DNA of 64,000 bases from Pseudomonas sp. CC6-YY-74 (GTDB lineage Bacteria > Pseudomonadota > Gammaproteobacteria > Pseudomonadales > Pseudomonadaceae), in NCBI RefSeq assembly GCF_002025205.1, contig NZ_CP019947.1, positions 2,270,001-2,334,000 of the forward strand, in the 5' to 3' direction. The notes below the pieces were generated by a model, which worked only from the letters and a program-made list of their open reading frames with translations, was not told the DNA's origin and searched no databases. The position numbers and the translations under genes were made by a program. Shown here one piece after another: positions 63,294 to 64,000 of this stretch (positions are counted from its first letter, which is position 1; each line of letters begins with the position of its first letter).

Positions 63294-63851
63294 ATGTCCA
63301 CCCCCCCAGTTCGCGAACAATTCCTCGTCATCAGCGCACTCGGCCCCAACGCCATGGAGCTGACTAATGTGCTGTGCCGCACCAGCAATGAAAACCGCTG
63401 CGCCGTCGTCAGCACCCGCCTGAGCCGACATGGCGAGTTCAGCGCCTTGGTGCTGCAGATCTCCGGCAGCTGGGACGCCCTCGCGCGCCTGGAGTCGAGC
63501 CTGCCGGCCCTGGCCAAGAAGCACGCCTTTACGGTCAACGTGACGCGCAGTGCGGCGGCGGAAAATCGCCCCCAGGCCCTGCCCTACGTGGCCTATGTCA
63601 GCTCGGCCTACCGGCCCGACATCCTCAATGAGCTGTGCCAGTTCTTCATCGACCACAACGTCGAACTGGAAAGCCTGACCTGCGATACCTACCTGGCCCC
63701 GCAGACCGGCGGCACCATGCTCAATGCGACGTTGACCGTGACGCTGCCCGCAGGCACCCAGATCAGCTGGCTGCGCGATCAGTTCCTCGATTTCTCCGAC
63801 GCCTTGAATCTGGACGCCCTGATCGAACCCTGGCGCCCACAAAACCCATAA
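63294..63851 (+). CDS. gcvR: Glycine cleavage system regulator-like ACT protein
   Basis: A 185-residue protein with two ACT domains (about residues 8-85 and 95-175), the GcvR architecture. GcvR senses glycine and restrains GcvA in E. coli. Family blocks are [19 protein letters not shown] and [16 protein letters not shown]. It lies 10 bp upstream of bcp in the same direction, the usual pseudomonad arrangement. Confidence 0.9.
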   Translation: MSTPPVREQFLVISALGPNAMELTNVLCRTSNENRCAVVSTRLSRHGEFSALVLQISGSWDALARLESSLPALAKKHAFTVNVTRSAAAENRPQALPYVAYVSSAYRPDILNELCQFFIDHNVELESLTCDTYLAPQTGGTMLNATLTVTLPAGTQISWLRDQFLDFSDALNLDALIEPWRPQNP

Positions 63852-63861
63852 GGAAGCTGTC

Positions 63862-64000
63862 ATGGCCGTAGCACTCGACACCCCGGTTGCCGATTTCCAG
63901 GCAGCGGCCACCAGCGGCCAGCAGGTTCAGCTGTCGGCACTGCAGGGCCAGCAGCTGGTGATCTATTTCTATCCGAAAGACAGCACCCCTGGCTGCACCA
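63862..64000 (+). CDS. bcp: Thiol peroxidase Bcp (3' end outside window)
   Basis: First 46 codons of a peroxiredoxin of the Bcp/PrxQ family: an N-terminal strand, then [15 protein letters not shown] with the peroxidatic Cys at the window edge. It would reduce hydroperoxides. AAGGAAGC ribosome-binding site; probably co-transcribed with gcvR. Confidence 0.9.
   Translation, partial: MAVALDTPVADFQAAATSGQQVQLSALQGQQLVIYFYPKDSTPGCT

Overview
The window is high-GC gammaproteobacterial chromosome, almost certainly a Pseudomonas outside P. aeruginosa. Evidence: the gltX/tRNA-Glu/tRNA-Ala cluster, the MxtR-type SSS-kinase, the glyA-soxBDAG-purU operon, the dapA-bamC-purC-tRNA-Ser order, and REP/REPIN repeats of the TGTGGGAGNGGCTT..GCCGCGA type. 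No sequence search could be run. Family names come from reading the translations, and gene orders quoted for other species are from memory.

Region 1 (1-27.9 kb) is mostly core genome. It holds a 5'-cut diguanylate cyclase, a hydrolase, a TetR regulator, two tRNA-Glu/tRNA-Ala pairs with gltX, and a LysR regulator divergent from an EmrAB-like pump. Next come an MFS-acyltransferase fusion, azlCD with AraC and GNAT genes, the sensor kinase mxtR, a MgtC/DUF4010 membrane protein, rmuC, a Sel1 protein, the ydbH-ynbE-ydbL outer-membrane lipid-transport operon, a fumarylacetoacetase-family enzyme and a UPF0149 protein. A 140-bp MITE-like element sits exactly at the azlD stop codon.

Region 2 (28.4-51.8 kb) encodes what looks like a complete route from creatinine to pyruvate. 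Creatininase converts creatinine to creatine, and creatinase converts creatine to sarcosine plus urea. SoxBDAG converts sarcosine to glycine and a C1 unit, GlyA makes serine, and L-serine dehydratase makes pyruvate; PurU handles surplus formyl-THF. Three transport systems (an SSS symporter with a 37-aa companion, a BCCT carrier and a Tat-exported ABC importer) and two GlxA/GbdR-type regulators accompany the enzymes. A 23-bp motif (TTYCGAC-N2-GAA-N2-TG-N-TCA) recurs upstream of glyA, creatinase, a decayed duplicate of the creatinase 5' end, and the serine dehydratase gene, and is the best candidate for a common operator.

Region 3 (51.9-59.7 kb) is accessory DNA ending at a tRNA-Ser(CGA) gene. 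It holds an IS630 remnant, a frameshifted chemotaxis receptor, a ParDE toxin-antitoxin pair, an unrecognised membrane protein, and an AT-rich ATPase + DUF4435 pair that matches the PARIS antiphage system (AriA/AriB). A repressor-like gene and four overlapping small genes for HTH and Arc-type proteins sit around a cluster of GGATCA/TGATCC half-sites. This looks like the control end of a small integrative element whose integrase is not in the window.

Region 4 (59.7-64 kb) returns to core genome: tRNA-Ser, a long-form purC, bamC, dapA, gcvR and the start of bcp. The metallo-beta-lactamase-fold gene I would expect between bamC and purC is absent.
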